Below, in pieces: positions 1-9,081 of a DNA stretch of 64,000 nt. This DNA is from Azotimanducus sp965220185. Lineage in GTDB: Bacteria; Pseudomonadota; Gammaproteobacteria; Pseudomonadales; Azotimanducaceae. Location of the stretch: contig OZ244807.1 of the NCBI GenBank assembly GCA_965220185.1, positions 1,116,001 to 1,180,000 of the forward strand, read 5' to 3'. A program made the position numbers and the translations under genes. The notes below the pieces were generated by a model that saw only the letters and a program-made list of their open reading frames with translations, was not told where the DNA came from and made no database searches. Each line of letters begins with the position of its first letter. Within the stretch, counting starts at the first letter, position 1.

Positions 1-2
1 TC

Positions 3-284
3 TACGCTGGCACGAAAAGTGCCATTTTGACCATGAGCAAATCCTGGGCAAAAGAACTGGGGCCGCTCGGCATACGGGTGAACTGTGTGGTGCCAGGCCC
101 TACCAGAACAGCTGCTTTCCTGAGTATTCCCGAGGAGCAAATACGCTATCTGGAATCAACAATTCCGCTACAGCGCCTTGGAAACCCGAGGGATTTAGGG
201 GACGGATTTGTTTTTCTTGCATCGGATGAAGCCAGCTTTGTCAACGGGGCGGCACTGGAAATCACCGGCGGCTCGACTGGATAG
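3..284 (+). CDS. SDR family oxidoreductase, C-terminal part (cut by window edge)
   Basis: This is the C-terminal 93 codons of a short-chain dehydrogenase/reductase; the N-terminal Rossmann part lies before the window. The first readable codons give the catalytic YxxxK motif (Tyr at nt 3-5, Lys at 15-17), followed by the usual SDR helix, the IRVNCVVPGPTRT segment (the PG motif after strand 6) and the SDR C-terminus with FLASDEASFVNGAALEITGG. It acts as an NAD(P)H-dependent oxidoreductase; the substrate cannot be told. It lies upstream of an alpha/beta hydrolase on the same strand in a catabolic cluster. Confidence 0.9.
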   Translation, partial: YAGTKSAILTMSKSWAKELGPLGIRVNCVVPGPTRTAAFLSIPEEQIRYLESTIPLQRLGNPRDLGDGFVFLASDEASFVNGAALEITGGSTG

Positions 285-323
285 GCGCTCACAACAGTCG
301 GCGTGAACCCGGAGGTGACATAG

Positions 324-1292
324 ATGACTGAAATCTACATCATCATCTCAATACTGGCTCTCGCGGCCATTCTCTATTGGGCATCTCGCTGGCTATTAGA
401 CAGGTGGAGCAAGAGTGTGGCTGAACCGCCTCCACCGCCAGCACCGGCGGGCACGCGCGTCATCCGCGATGTCGAATTTGCCAGCACGCCCCACGGGCCG
501 CTATTGCTCGATATCTACCTGCCCGATACATCTTCCGACACGCCGCTGCCGGTGCTCATGTACATTTTTGGTGGGGGATGGGCGATCGGAAACAGACACC
601 AGGTGCGCGTTTTCCAATGGCAAAATTTCGCCCAGCACGGCTACGCCGTCGTCGGCATCAGCTATCGGCTCAGCCATCAGGACATTTTCCCCGCCCAAAT
701 TCACGATTGCAAGAAGGCGCTGCGCTGGATTAGAAGCAATGCCAAAAAATACAACTTTGATGCGCAAAGGATTGGTGTGTTCGGTAGCTCTGCCGGTGGC
801 CATCTTTCGGCTTTGATGGGGACTAGTGGCGATGTGTTAGAGCTAGAGGGCCCACTCGAAGCTGGAGATGAAGATTATATTGGGCAGCTACAGGCTGTTG
901 CCGATTTCATGGGTCCCACCGACATGGAGCAAGCGGAGGCGCAAAGGCTCAAGCCGGGCATGAGCTGGGTGTCGCGCGGCTCGATTGCGACGGCTTTATT
1001 TGGCGATAAAATTGCCAATGTGCCTGAACTGGTGAGGTCAGCCAATCCGCTGACATACATAAAGCCTGGCATGCCGCCATTTTTTATTGTTCATGGAGAA
1101 AAAGACCGCGTCGTACCCGTTGGTCAGAGCATTCTCTTGCATGAAGCGCTGCAAGCGAGCGGCAATGAAAGTGAATTGATTATTCTCGAAGGGAAAGGCC
1201 ATACAGATGTGAAGGCTTATGGTGCCGATGAGATTTTTTCAAAGTTGAAGGCGTTTTTCGACCGGCATTTGCATTTGTCAGCTACGGTTTGA
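324..1292 (+). CDS. alpha/beta hydrolase (carboxylesterase/HSL-like), membrane-anchored
   Basis: Predicted esterase of the hormone-sensitive-lipase/BD-FAE type, 322 aa. Residues 4-24 form a hydrophobic N-terminal anchor, followed by a Pro-rich linker (about 35-42). The oxyanion-hole GGGW is at 83-86, the nucleophile elbow G-S-S-A-G at 154-158 (Ser156), and a likely catalytic His lies in EGKGHTD near residue 297. A GGAGG site precedes the ATG. It probably hydrolyses an ester or lactone in the surrounding catabolic pathway. The 3' end overlaps the convergent enoyl-CoA hydratase gene by 15 bp. The substrate is unknown. Confidence 0.85.
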   Translation: MTEIYIIISILALAAILYWASRWLLDRWSKSVAEPPPPPAPAGTRVIRDVEFASTPHGPLLLDIYLPDTSSDTPLPVLMYIFGGGWAIGNRHQVRVFQWQNFAQHGYAVVGISYRLSHQDIFPAQIHDCKKALRWIRSNAKKYNFDAQRIGVFGSSAGGHLSALMGTSGDVLELEGPLEAGDEDYIGQLQAVADFMGPTDMEQAEAQRLKPGMSWVSRGSIATALFGDKIANVPELVRSANPLTYIKPGMPPFFIVHGEKDRVVPVGQSILLHEALQASGNESELIILEGKGHTDVKAYGADEIFSKLKAFFDRHLHLSATV

Positions 1293-2108
1293 TTTCTTCA
1301 TCCCTTCCAAATCAACGAGTACAGGTATGCCGGATATGGAGAGCGCATGACCGTGACCGAGTGAGTGAATATCGAAGATAGCTTTCTGGGCAGCCTCTTG
1401 GCCGCCAATATCCATGGCTTGGTTGACAGCGCGCTTTGCCATTTGCAAACCGAAGGCGGGCTTGGTCGCTATCTTTTTCGCGAGTTCCAAGGCTTCTTTC
1501 TGTAGTTGGTCGGCAGGTACAACACGGTTCACCATTCCTAATTGTCGCGCTTCTTCCGCACTCAGGCGGTCTGCGGTGAAAAGCAGTTCTTTCGCTTTGC
1601 GATGGCCAAACTCCCAAGCGTGACAATGATATTCGACACCTCCTGTTCCCATGCTGACCACCGGGTCACTGAAGTAGGCTGTGTCCGCGGCAATAATCAA
1701 ATCGCAGGGCCAAGCCAGCATCAAGCCAGCAGCAATGCATGCCCCTTGCACGGCGGCAATCGTCGGCTTCGGGATGTTGCGCCACTTTTGACAAAAACCG
1801 ATATAGACCTCGCGTTCGATGGCATACAAATCCGCCAGACCGTGCGGCCCTTCGGGATGAAAACGCAGCAATTCATCGCGCTTTGGGTTCATGTCGTGAC
1901 CAGCAGAAAAGTGCTTGCCATTGGCGTTCAGTAGAATGACATTGACCTCACTGTTCTCCGCCATTGCGGTGAGACACTCGTCAAGATGTCGCAGCAGCAC
2001 AAGATCCTGGGCATTCGCAAGCTCAGGGCGGTTCAATGTGACCACGCCCACACCATCTTCTGTTCGCGTCAATACATCATTTGTATCGTCGTTATTCGTA
2101 TCGTTCAT
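1278..2108 (-). CDS. enoyl-CoA hydratase/isomerase family protein
   Basis: Crotonase-fold protein, expected to hydrate or isomerise an enoyl-CoA intermediate. The open frame extends upstream to 2192, but the ATG at 2108 has a GGAG about ten bases before it and gives the normal crotonase N-terminus (276 aa). The oxyanion-hole segment GKHFSAGHD and the second motif IAAVQGACIAAGLMLAWPCD are clear. The C-terminal third has the usual trimerisation helices. It is convergent with the alpha/beta hydrolase. Exact specificity cannot be read from sequence. Confidence 0.88.
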   Translation of the reverse strand: MNDTNNDDTNDVLTRTEDGVGVVTLNRPELANAQDLVLLRHLDECLTAMAENSEVNVILLNANGKHFSAGHDMNPKRDELLRFHPEGPHGLADLYAIEREVYIGFCQKWRNIPKPTIAAVQGACIAAGLMLAWPCDLIIAADTAYFSDPVVSMGTGGVEYHCHAWEFGHRKAKELLFTADRLSAEEARQLGMVNRVVPADQLQKEALELAKKIATKPAFGLQMAKRAVNQAMDIGGQEAAQKAIFDIHSLGHGHALSISGIPVLVDLEGMKKSNRS

Positions 2109-2301
2109 AAGTATCCTACTCCAAGCATTTAGCAGAACTATGGCAATCCGCCGAGCGGCAAGAAGGCTAATGGATGTATAAGCTATTGTCAAACAGCAGA
2201 TGTTGGCAATGCTGGCAACTCTGCGGTTGGTGTGCGTATGGACAATACCTTATACTTGACGATAGGTTACGAAGTGGCTATCCGACGGGGCCCCCGACAA
2301 A

Positions 2302-3789
2302 ATGACCGACCTTTTCCGGGAAGAGCGCTTATTGATTGATGGCGAGCTCATCAAAGCGACTGGTGGGCACACATATGAGAATATCAACCCGGCTACTGAA
2401 GAGGTGATTGGCGTTGCCGCAGCTGCCAGCGCAGAAGACATGGACCGTGCAATTGCCGCTGCTCGAAAGGCATTCGATGAAACGGACTGGTCCACCAATC
2501 ATGAATTCCGGGTTGGCTGTCTACGTCAATTGCATCAGGCGCTCTTGGAAAACGTCGAGGCGCTGCGACCCGCTTGCGTGGCCGAGGTTGGCTGCCCTTT
2601 GCAATTCACCTATGGCCCTTGCCTCGAAGGCCCAATCAAAAATGTGGCTGAATATGCTGACTTTCTGGAGGGCTACGACAGATGGTCCGAACAGATAAGC
2701 GTCAAAGACCCCTATGGGTTCGGTGACTCTAGGCGCTGGATTGAACGCGAAGCAATTGGTGTTGTGGGAGCGATCGCACCTTGGAACTTTCCCTACGAAA
2801 CGAATCTTAAGAAAATTTGCTGGGCGCTGGCGGCGGGCTGTACCGTCGTGCTCAAGAGCGCTCCCCAGACACCTTGGAGCGCATTGACCATAGGCAAGTT
2901 CATAAAAGAGAATTCCGACATTCCGGCAGGTGTTGTCAACATCATCACCTCCTCAGACGCCGCCATCGGCGAGCAACTCACGACCGACCCCCGCGTAGAC
3001 ATGATCTCCTTTACCGGTTCTACTGTAGTGGGTAAACGCATCATCGCAAGCACAGCCCCCCTGCTTACCCGTGTCACGACAGAGCTCGGCGGCAAGTCGG
3101 CGTGGGTGTTTCTGGAGGATACGCCCGACCTCGTAGAATCTGCGGCGCACGCCGGGGCTGGCATTTGCTTCCATTCAGGACAAGGCTGTGTGGTATTGTC
3201 TCGCATCGTTGTGCCCAAGAATAAACTCGATGATGTGGCCGCCGCAGTCAAGGCAGCCATGGCGAACGTTCCTGTGGGAGACCCCATGGACATGAAGACA
3301 ATACAAGGTCCGCAGTGCTCTGAGGTTCAGCGCCAGCGGGTGCTCGACCTCATACAGGTTGGCATCAAAGATGAACGCTCGACGCTGATCTGCGGTGGCG
3401 GCAAGCTCAAAACAATGAAGAAAGGTTATTTTGTGGAGCCCACCGCTTTTGTCTGCGAGCCAGAAGCGACCGTGGCTCAGGAAGAGTTTTTTGGCCCGGT
3501 TGTGTGCCTTATTGGTTACGAGGACGAGGAAGATGCGATTCGCATTGCCAATCATTCAGTCTATGGCCTCGGTGCAAACGTCAGTAGTGCCGACCCTGAA
3601 CGGGCGAAGCGTGTCGCCCGGCGTATTCGTGCCGGTAGCATAGGCATCAATGGCGGCGTTTGGTACGGCACGGAAATGCCTTTCGGCGGCTACAAGCACT
3701 CTGGGCTGGGTCGGGAAAATGGCGTGGCAGGTTTCGAGGAGCACTTAGAGATCAAAGCGCTCGCCATACCCGTTGCATGTGAGCAGTAA
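2302..3789 (+). CDS. aldehyde dehydrogenase family protein
   Basis: Full-length 495-aa NAD(P)+-dependent aldehyde dehydrogenase oxidising an aldehyde to a carboxylic acid. The PWNFP motif is at 160-164, the Rossmann FTGS at 237-240, the catalytic base Glu261 in ELGGKS, the nucleophile Cys296 in the GQGC motif, and a PFGGYKHSGLGRE C-terminal signature is present. It has the length and order typical of the family. It is followed 61 bp later, on the same strand, by the amidohydrolase, so the two are probably co-transcribed. Confidence 0.93.
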   Translation: MTDLFREERLLIDGELIKATGGHTYENINPATEEVIGVAAAASAEDMDRAIAAARKAFDETDWSTNHEFRVGCLRQLHQALLENVEALRPACVAEVGCPLQFTYGPCLEGPIKNVAEYADFLEGYDRWSEQISVKDPYGFGDSRRWIEREAIGVVGAIAPWNFPYETNLKKICWALAAGCTVVLKSAPQTPWSALTIGKFIKENSDIPAGVVNIITSSDAAIGEQLTTDPRVDMISFTGSTVVGKRIIASTAPLLTRVTTELGGKSAWVFLEDTPDLVESAAHAGAGICFHSGQGCVVLSRIVVPKNKLDDVAAAVKAAMANVPVGDPMDMKTIQGPQCSEVQRQRVLDLIQVGIKDERSTLICGGGKLKTMKKGYFVEPTAFVCEPEATVAQEEFFGPVVCLIGYEDEEDAIRIANHSVYGLGANVSSADPERAKRVARRIRAGSIGINGGVWYGTEMPFGGYKHSGLGRENGVAGFEEHLEIKALAIPVACEQ

Positions 3790-3850
3790 GTAGGCGGTCG
3801 GGCGCGAAAGATTTGCATCCATCACTATAAATTCGCAGAGGAGAAATCAT

Positions 3851-5143
3851 ATGAATATGGAAGACATGATTATCGCGAGCATTGACGATCATATTTCAGA
3901 ACCACCGGACATGTTCGAGAATCACCTGCCGGAGGAGTGGAAATCAAAAGCACCCCGGCTCGTGACCAAAGAAGACGGCTCGGACTGGTGGGCCTATGGT
4001 GATTTCGTCCTGCCTAATGTTGGGCTCAATGCGGTCATGGGCAGGCCCAAGGAAGAGTATGGCATGGAGCCCCAAAGTTACAAGCAGATTCGCAAGGGGA
4101 ACTATGACATTCATGCCCGCATTGACGATATGAACGTCAATGGCATTTTATCAAGCATATGTTTCGGAACCGTGTGCGGATTCGCTGGTGATATGTTTAG
4201 CCACCATGGCGAACGCAAAACCTCTTTGCGGATGATACAGGCCTACAACGACTGGCATGTGGACGAGTGGGCGGCGACATATCCTGGGCGGATCATACCC
4301 ATGATCATTATTCCCTTTTGGGATGTGCAGCTTGCAGTTCAGGAGATCGAGCGGAACGTCAAGAAGGGCGTGCATGCGCTCACTTTCCCGGATAATCCGA
4401 ACAAGCGAGGCTTTCCTTCGATTCACGACGCCTACTGGGAACCCATCTGGAAAGTGTGCAATGACAACAAAGTTGTCATCAATTGCCATATTGGAACCGG
4501 TTCACAGCCGCCTCATGCTTCTGATCTCTCGCCGATGAACGCCCACATCATTGCCATGCCCATATCGATTGCCAACGCCGCCGCCGATTGGCTTCATCTC
4601 GAGGCGCTACAACGCTATCCCGATCTAAAAGTCGCGCTTTCAGAGGGGAGCATCGGCTGGGTGCCTTATCTTCTGGAAAGGGCGGACACTATTTATGAGG
4701 ATCATATCTGGACAAACGTCGATTTTGGCGATAAAACGCCCACCGAGGTTTTCCGCGAGCATTTCTTGTGCTGCTTTATTACCGATAAATTCGGTCTCCG
4801 CAATTACAGTGACGTGGGCGAGGATATTATTGCCTACGAGTGTGACTATCCGCATTCTGATTGTAGGTGGCCAAATTCGGCGCAAAGGCTCTGGGAAGAA
4901 ATAAAGGCTCTTCCCGAGCCGGTCATCAACAAAATTACCCATGAAAACGTATTCAGGGAATATAACTTCGATCCCCTCACGACATTAGGACGAGAAAACT
5001 GTACTGTCGGCGCGCTACACGCAAAAGCAGTTCATGTGGATACCACGCCCAAGCCTACGCCGGGCTTCAATCCCGCGACTGGCGACCGTGTGGTCACGTC
5101 CGGTGATATTGCGGCGATGATGAATCAGATTGCGAAAGCTTAA
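3851..5143 (+). CDS. amidohydrolase (PF04909-type) family protein
   Basis: A 430-aa protein beginning with IASIDDHISEPPDMF, the D-H metal-binding start of PF04909 (ACMSD/2,3-DHB decarboxylase-like) amidohydrolases, many of which are non-oxidative decarboxylases or C-C/C-N hydrolases. Further metal-ligand candidates are NCHIGTG and the Asp/His pair in ECDYPHSD. A GAGGAG site precedes the ATG. This subfamily is common in aromatic and terpenoid catabolic clusters. The pairing with the upstream aldehyde dehydrogenase suggests a shared pathway, but the substrate is unknown. Confidence 0.88.
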   Translation: MNMEDMIIASIDDHISEPPDMFENHLPEEWKSKAPRLVTKEDGSDWWAYGDFVLPNVGLNAVMGRPKEEYGMEPQSYKQIRKGNYDIHARIDDMNVNGILSSICFGTVCGFAGDMFSHHGERKTSLRMIQAYNDWHVDEWAATYPGRIIPMIIIPFWDVQLAVQEIERNVKKGVHALTFPDNPNKRGFPSIHDAYWEPIWKVCNDNKVVINCHIGTGSQPPHASDLSPMNAHIIAMPISIANAAADWLHLEALQRYPDLKVALSEGSIGWVPYLLERADTIYEDHIWTNVDFGDKTPTEVFREHFLCCFITDKFGLRNYSDVGEDIIAYECDYPHSDCRWPNSAQRLWEEIKALPEPVINKITHENVFREYNFDPLTTLGRENCTVGALHAKAVHVDTTPKPTPGFNPATGDRVVTSGDIAAMMNQIAKA

Positions 5144-5158
5144 TCAGAACTCATGGGG

Positions 5159-5968
5159 TCACTTGCCTTTGAATTCAGCATCCCGACGATCGAAGAAACT
5201 CTGAATACCCTCCATGAAGTCTTCAGTTTGTGAGAGTGTTTGCTGGATATCATTAAAATCGGCAATACACGCTTGCTCGCCTTCGAGCAGGTACTTGCGT
5301 GCGAGTTTGCGGGTGGCTCGCACAGCGAGCGGCGCGACCTTGTTGATTTCTTCAGCCAATGCAATTGCTCGATCAAGTTGCTGACCAAGGGGCACCACTT
5401 CCTGCACGATGCCAATGCGCAAGGCTTCGGCAGAATCAAATTTGCCAGCTGTGAGCAGCCAGCGCATGGCGTTGCCCCAGCCAGCTCGTTGCACAAAGCG
5501 AAAGATGCCGCCGCCTCCTGCCACAACAGCGCGCGCCGGTTCCATTTGAGAGAAGGTGCAGTTGTCCGCGGCGACAACCATGTCGCAGGCTAACATCAGC
5601 TCAAGACCTGCGGTATAGACAATGCCCTGCACGGCGCAGACAACTGGCTTGTGACGGCGGGCTGTTGCCAATAGGTCGAAGGGGTCAACGGGATAGCCTT
5701 GAGTGAACTTGTCGCCTGAGCCAAAGGTGTCGGCTGAAAAACTTGTCATATCCGCGCCAGCGCAGAAATGATTGCCGTTCGCGAAGAGAACGCCTGTCCA
5801 CAAGTCATCGTCCTGCTCAAGCTGGTGCAGGGCATTGGCATAATCTTCCAACATGCCCGCATTCATCAAATTAAACTTTTCGGGCCGGTCAAGGCCGATG
5901 AGCAGATTCTTTCCGCGGACTTCTACAGTGACGTAGCCGCTTGGCAGGGTTTTTATGTTGGCGTCCAC
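5159..5968 (-). CDS. enoyl-CoA hydratase/isomerase family protein
   Basis: Second crotonase of the cluster, 269 aa. It shows the oxyanion-hole segments NGNHFCAGADM and IVYTAGLELMLACDM and a Gly-rich AGGGG stretch near the active-site Glu region. The start is a GTG at 5966-5968 inside the end of the P450 gene (16-bp overlap), which implies translational coupling downstream of the P450. It probably handles a CoA-thioester intermediate. It is only modestly similar to the other crotonase at 1278-2108, so it is not a recent duplicate. Confidence 0.88.
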   Translation of the reverse strand: MDANIKTLPSGYVTVEVRGKNLLIGLDRPEKFNLMNAGMLEDYANALHQLEQDDDLWTGVLFANGNHFCAGADMTSFSADTFGSGDKFTQGYPVDPFDLLATARRHKPVVCAVQGIVYTAGLELMLACDMVVAADNCTFSQMEPARAVVAGGGGIFRFVQRAGWGNAMRWLLTAGKFDSAEALRIGIVQEVVPLGQQLDRAIALAEEINKVAPLAVRATRKLARKYLLEGEQACIADFNDIQQTLSQTEDFMEGIQSFFDRRDAEFKGK

Positions 5969-7209
5969 TCGAGCGCCAAGTCCTCCGGATAGGGCATGCC
6001 GAGTTCTGGATAGCGGAGTGCATAGCCCGCCTTCACTCTGAAGTCAGGTGCTCTGCGCAGCCACTCCTGGACGGCAAGCCTGAGCTCACGACGAGCCAAG
6101 TGTGACCCTGCACACCGATGAACGCCCGCCGCAAAGGCAAAATGTGGATTTGCTCCGCGCTGAAAGTTGACTTCGCCTGGCTGTTCAAATGTCTCTGGAT
6201 CATGGCTCGCATAGGTGTGAACCACGGCAATGCGATCGCCCTTCTTCATTTCGACGCCGCGAAAAACAATGTCCTTGCGCACATGGCGATGGGAAGCAAT
6301 CCATGAGTAGTAACGCAACAATTCTTCCACTGCGGCGGCGATCAGACTAGGATCATCGATCAATTCCTGCTTTCTGGTCGGATGGCTACCGAGAAACGCA
6401 AATACATGCATGAGTCCGGCCGTCACTGTATCGAGACCCGCAACAAACAACAGCATGCACATGCTGAGCAAGATCTCATCGTCTATAGGTTCGCCGTCAA
6501 CTTCGGCCTGGGTTAGGCTTGTGATGATATCATTCTGAGGTTCCTTGCGGCGCTCAGCAATCACGTTTCTGAGCATTTCGGCAACGCTGTCCTTCGCTTG
6601 CAAGGCGCGTTGGAAATCGTCACCAAGCCCAAGCCACTCCTCCTCCCATCTGAGAAACGTCTCTTGCCGATCCATGGGCAGCCCCATCATCTTCATAAAG
6701 ACCGTGGCGGGGAAAGGCCGGGCAAAATCATCCATGAACGAGTTGGTTTCCCCTTTGGCCATCATCTTGTCCATGAATTCTTTGCAGGTACCTTCTACCT
6801 GGTCACTGAGTGCCTCTATTGCCTTCGGTGAGAAGAGCGGCGCCAGAAGAGCGCGATATTTTGCATGATCGGGCGGATCGAGCTCGACGGGTATCTGCTT
6901 GAGTGGCCTGAGCAGTATGCCGCCCGGATAATCAATGGTTGTGGTGAAATAATCGGTTTTCTGCAAGGCTTCCCGCGCCCCGTCCGCGCTCGATATCACC
7001 CAGAATCCGGGCGAGGGAATAAAAGGCTTGGTTTCCTCCCGGTTCAATTCGTAAAAGACCTCAGGAGTCTGTTTTCGCACCTCCTGCATCACCTTGAAAG
7101 GATCGTCAGTGTAGCTTGAATACAACGAAACAGGAGGAATCACCAAGTGATGGGGGACATGGCTGGGCACCTCCGCCAAATCTTTTGCATCAACGGCTAG
7201 ATCTAACAT
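5953..7209 (-). CDS. cytochrome P450
   Basis: Soluble bacterial P450 monooxygenase of 418 aa. The I-helix oxygen-activation motif AGLDT is at 257-261, the K-helix ExxR at 296-299, and the haem-ligand signature FAAGVHRCAG has Cys366 as thiolate ligand. GGAG precedes the ATG. No ferredoxin or ferredoxin reductase gene is adjacent, so redox partners must be encoded elsewhere. It heads a minus-strand unit with the overlapping enoyl-CoA hydratase and probably starts the pathway by hydroxylating a hydrocarbon-like substrate (inference). Confidence 0.95.
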   Translation of the reverse strand: MLDLAVDAKDLAEVPSHVPHHLVIPPVSLYSSYTDDPFKVMQEVRKQTPEVFYELNREETKPFIPSPGFWVISSADGAREALQKTDYFTTTIDYPGGILLRPLKQIPVELDPPDHAKYRALLAPLFSPKAIEALSDQVEGTCKEFMDKMMAKGETNSFMDDFARPFPATVFMKMMGLPMDRQETFLRWEEEWLGLGDDFQRALQAKDSVAEMLRNVIAERRKEPQNDIITSLTQAEVDGEPIDDEILLSMCMLLFVAGLDTVTAGLMHVFAFLGSHPTRKQELIDDPSLIAAAVEELLRYYSWIASHRHVRKDIVFRGVEMKKGDRIAVVHTYASHDPETFEQPGEVNFQRGANPHFAFAAGVHRCAGSHLARRELRLAVQEWLRRAPDFRVKAGYALRYPELGMPYPEDLALEWTPT

Positions 7210-7240
7210 AGAATTACTCCTCTTATTTAAGCACTAGTCC

Positions 7241-7711
7241 CTAGCTTCTTATCCACTCTAGGAGCGATAGCCAAGTTCCATCCGGATCATAGAGATCACA
7301 GTAATGGCTGCTCAGGGTGTCTGACACCACCATGACAGATGGCTCCGTCACAGTATATCCCGCTGCCTTGACCCGCTCAACACACTCTTCAATACCTTTG
7401 ACAGAAAGCGCGATGCGAGCCATTCCCAAGCGCTCATCAGGCGGAATGTCAACTGCCTTTCGCTTTGGGCTCACCCACTCGATGAGCTCTAGTTTCGTGA
7501 TGGTTCTGGGATCTGTGCCCAATCCCATGCCGATGGTGCGGGTCTGCCCCTGCGGCAGGGTGACTATTGGCACGTTGCTTATATCATTGCCAGCATCCGA
7601 ATCGCCACCAATCACTCGCTCAAGCTGAAAGCCAAGCAAGGCATAAAAGGCTGCACTGCGCTGTAGGTCAGAGCAATTAATGTGTATGTGGCTAATGTTC
7701 TTTACTTGCAT
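7241..7711 (-). CDS. VOC/glyoxalase-like family protein
   Basis: Vicinal-oxygen-chelate fold protein, 156 aa from the preferred ATG at 7711, which has a GGAGAGAG site just upstream; the frame is open to 7744. The N-terminal beta strand carries a His in the usual ligand position (ISHIHINCSDLQRSAAFY) and the C-terminal half repeats the module, ending DLYDPDGTWLSLLEW with a Glu at the usual metal-ligand place. It could be a dioxygenase, isomerase or epimerase. It lies 31 bp upstream of the P450 gene on the same strand. Confidence 0.85.
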   Translation of the reverse strand: MQVKNISHIHINCSDLQRSAAFYALLGFQLERVIGGDSDAGNDISNVPIVTLPQGQTRTIGMGLGTDPRTITKLELIEWVSPKRKAVDIPPDERLGMARIALSVKGIEECVERVKAAGYTVTEPSVMVVSDTLSSHYCDLYDPDGTWLSLLEWIRS

Positions 7712-7842
7712 CAACTCTCTCCGGTAGCTGCCTATGCCGTTCATTTTAAGCCATTACTCAACTGCTATTCTTCCCGCTCTCAAAATGAGTAGGTAGAATG
7801 ACAAATAGCGAGTAAGTACAGTCGAATTGGCGGCGAGTTGCG

Positions 7843-8247
7843 ATGAGTGATAAACGAGATGCGGGCATGGCTGTGATTGAAGAGATGCTGGGGAGTAAAT
7901 ATGCTCTTCAGTTTGAAAAGCTCATGCAAAAGGGCGGCTTCGGCTCAGATTCAGCGCAAATGGCCGTGGAGTTTGCCTATGGCACAGTTTGGGCTCGCCC
8001 TGGCCTGGAGAAGAAGCAACGCAGTTTGGTGACGTTATCGGTATTGATCGCAACAGGGCAAATGGCCGAATTCAAGAACCATGTGCGAATTGCGGTTGCA
8101 AATGGCTTGACCGTCGTCGAGCTACAGGAAGCGCTCATCCAGACGATTCCGTATCTGGGCTTCCCCAAATTCGCGAGCGCCCATGCGGCCGCCTTGGAGA
8201 TTTTGCGCGAACTCGGTTTAGTTCAAGAGACCAAGGCGGCGAAATAG
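7843..8247 (+). CDS. carboxymuconolactone decarboxylase-like protein
   Basis: A 134-aa all-helical protein of the carboxymuconolactone decarboxylase/AhpD superfamily. The core motif LVTLSVLIATGQMAEFKNHVRIAVANGLTVVELQE has the family's conserved Glu and His spacing. The CxxC of the peroxidase-type AhpD members is absent, so a decarboxylase-like or unknown activity is more likely than a thiol peroxidase. It is convergent, with a 15-bp gap, to the following SDR gene. The precise substrate is unknown. Confidence 0.87.
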   Translation: MSDKRDAGMAVIEEMLGSKYALQFEKLMQKGGFGSDSAQMAVEFAYGTVWARPGLEKKQRSLVTLSVLIATGQMAEFKNHVRIAVANGLTVVELQEALIQTIPYLGFPKFASAHAAALEILRELGLVQETKAAK

Positions 8248-8262
8248 AAGAGAGAACCCTTG

Positions 8263-9078
8263 CTACTCGGGTGGATGCATCTGCAACTGTCCAGTAAAGA
8301 CGCTGCTGGTCAAGCCAGCATCAACATTCAATATCGCGCCGGTGGTGAAAGACGCGGCATCGCTGCCCAAGAACACTAGCGGCCAGGCCTGTTCAATGGG
8401 CTGGGCGACACGCCCAAACACGCCGGAATGTCGCTTCAGGTTTTCCGCTCCGCCGGCCATTTCGGTGAACACCGGCAAAAGCTGACTTTCGGTGACGCCC
8501 GGCGACACCGTGTTGATGCGAACGCCATAGGTTTCGCCGTACTCCTTGGCCTTCACGACCGTCCACAGGTTCATCGCAGATTTCGATGTCGCATAGCCTT
8601 CATTTTGACCATCATTCTCAAACCAGGCTTGAGCCTCTTCAAAGCCTCTTGTATGAATCAGCGGCATGAGCCGCTGCATCTCCTGCATATAGCCCATGCC
8701 TGCGCCAGAAGAGATATTGGTCACAGAACTGCCTTTCGGCATCTGCGGCAGCAAGGCCTCCACCAAGTAGACATGGGCGATGTAATTGATCGTGAAGCAA
8801 GAGAGCGCTGACATGCCGTTGCCGGGCACCCCCGCAACACAAAACACCGCGTTGACCTCTCCCGAAATCTGGCGAAGAGCCGCATCTATCGAAGTTTTGT
8901 CACCCAAATCGACTTTTATCGCGGTGAGGGCGTCATCCTGTATCGGCGCTATGTCGAGCGCTGTGACATCAGCGCCTAGCTCCTGCAAAAGTTCGGTGGC
9001 GGCGGCGCCCATGCCCGTGGCGGCGCCGGTAATAGCAACCCGCTTTCCCTTGTAGCTTAGTAAATCTAGCTGAGACAT
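8263..9078 (-). CDS. SDR family oxidoreductase
   Basis: Classical short-chain dehydrogenase, 271 aa. The cofactor motif TGAATGMG is near residues 17-24, a DLGD acidic loop follows, the catalytic Ser is in NISSGAG and the YATSK motif supplies Tyr and Lys. The layout resembles 3-alpha-hydroxysteroid/coniferyl-alcohol dehydrogenase type SDRs (low confidence). It starts 3 bp after the acyl-CoA dehydrogenase stop, so the two form one minus-strand transcription unit. It probably oxidises a secondary alcohol in the pathway. Confidence 0.92.
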   Translation of the reverse strand: MSQLDLLSYKGKRVAITGAATGMGAAATELLQELGADVTALDIAPIQDDALTAIKVDLGDKTSIDAALRQISGEVNAVFCVAGVPGNGMSALSCFTINYIAHVYLVEALLPQMPKGSSVTNISSGAGMGYMQEMQRLMPLIHTRGFEEAQAWFENDGQNEGYATSKSAMNLWTVVKAKEYGETYGVRINTVSPGVTESQLLPVFTEMAGGAENLKRHSGVFGRVAQPIEQAWPLVFLGSDAASFTTGAILNVDAGLTSSVFTGQLQMHPPE

Positions 9079-9081
9079 GAA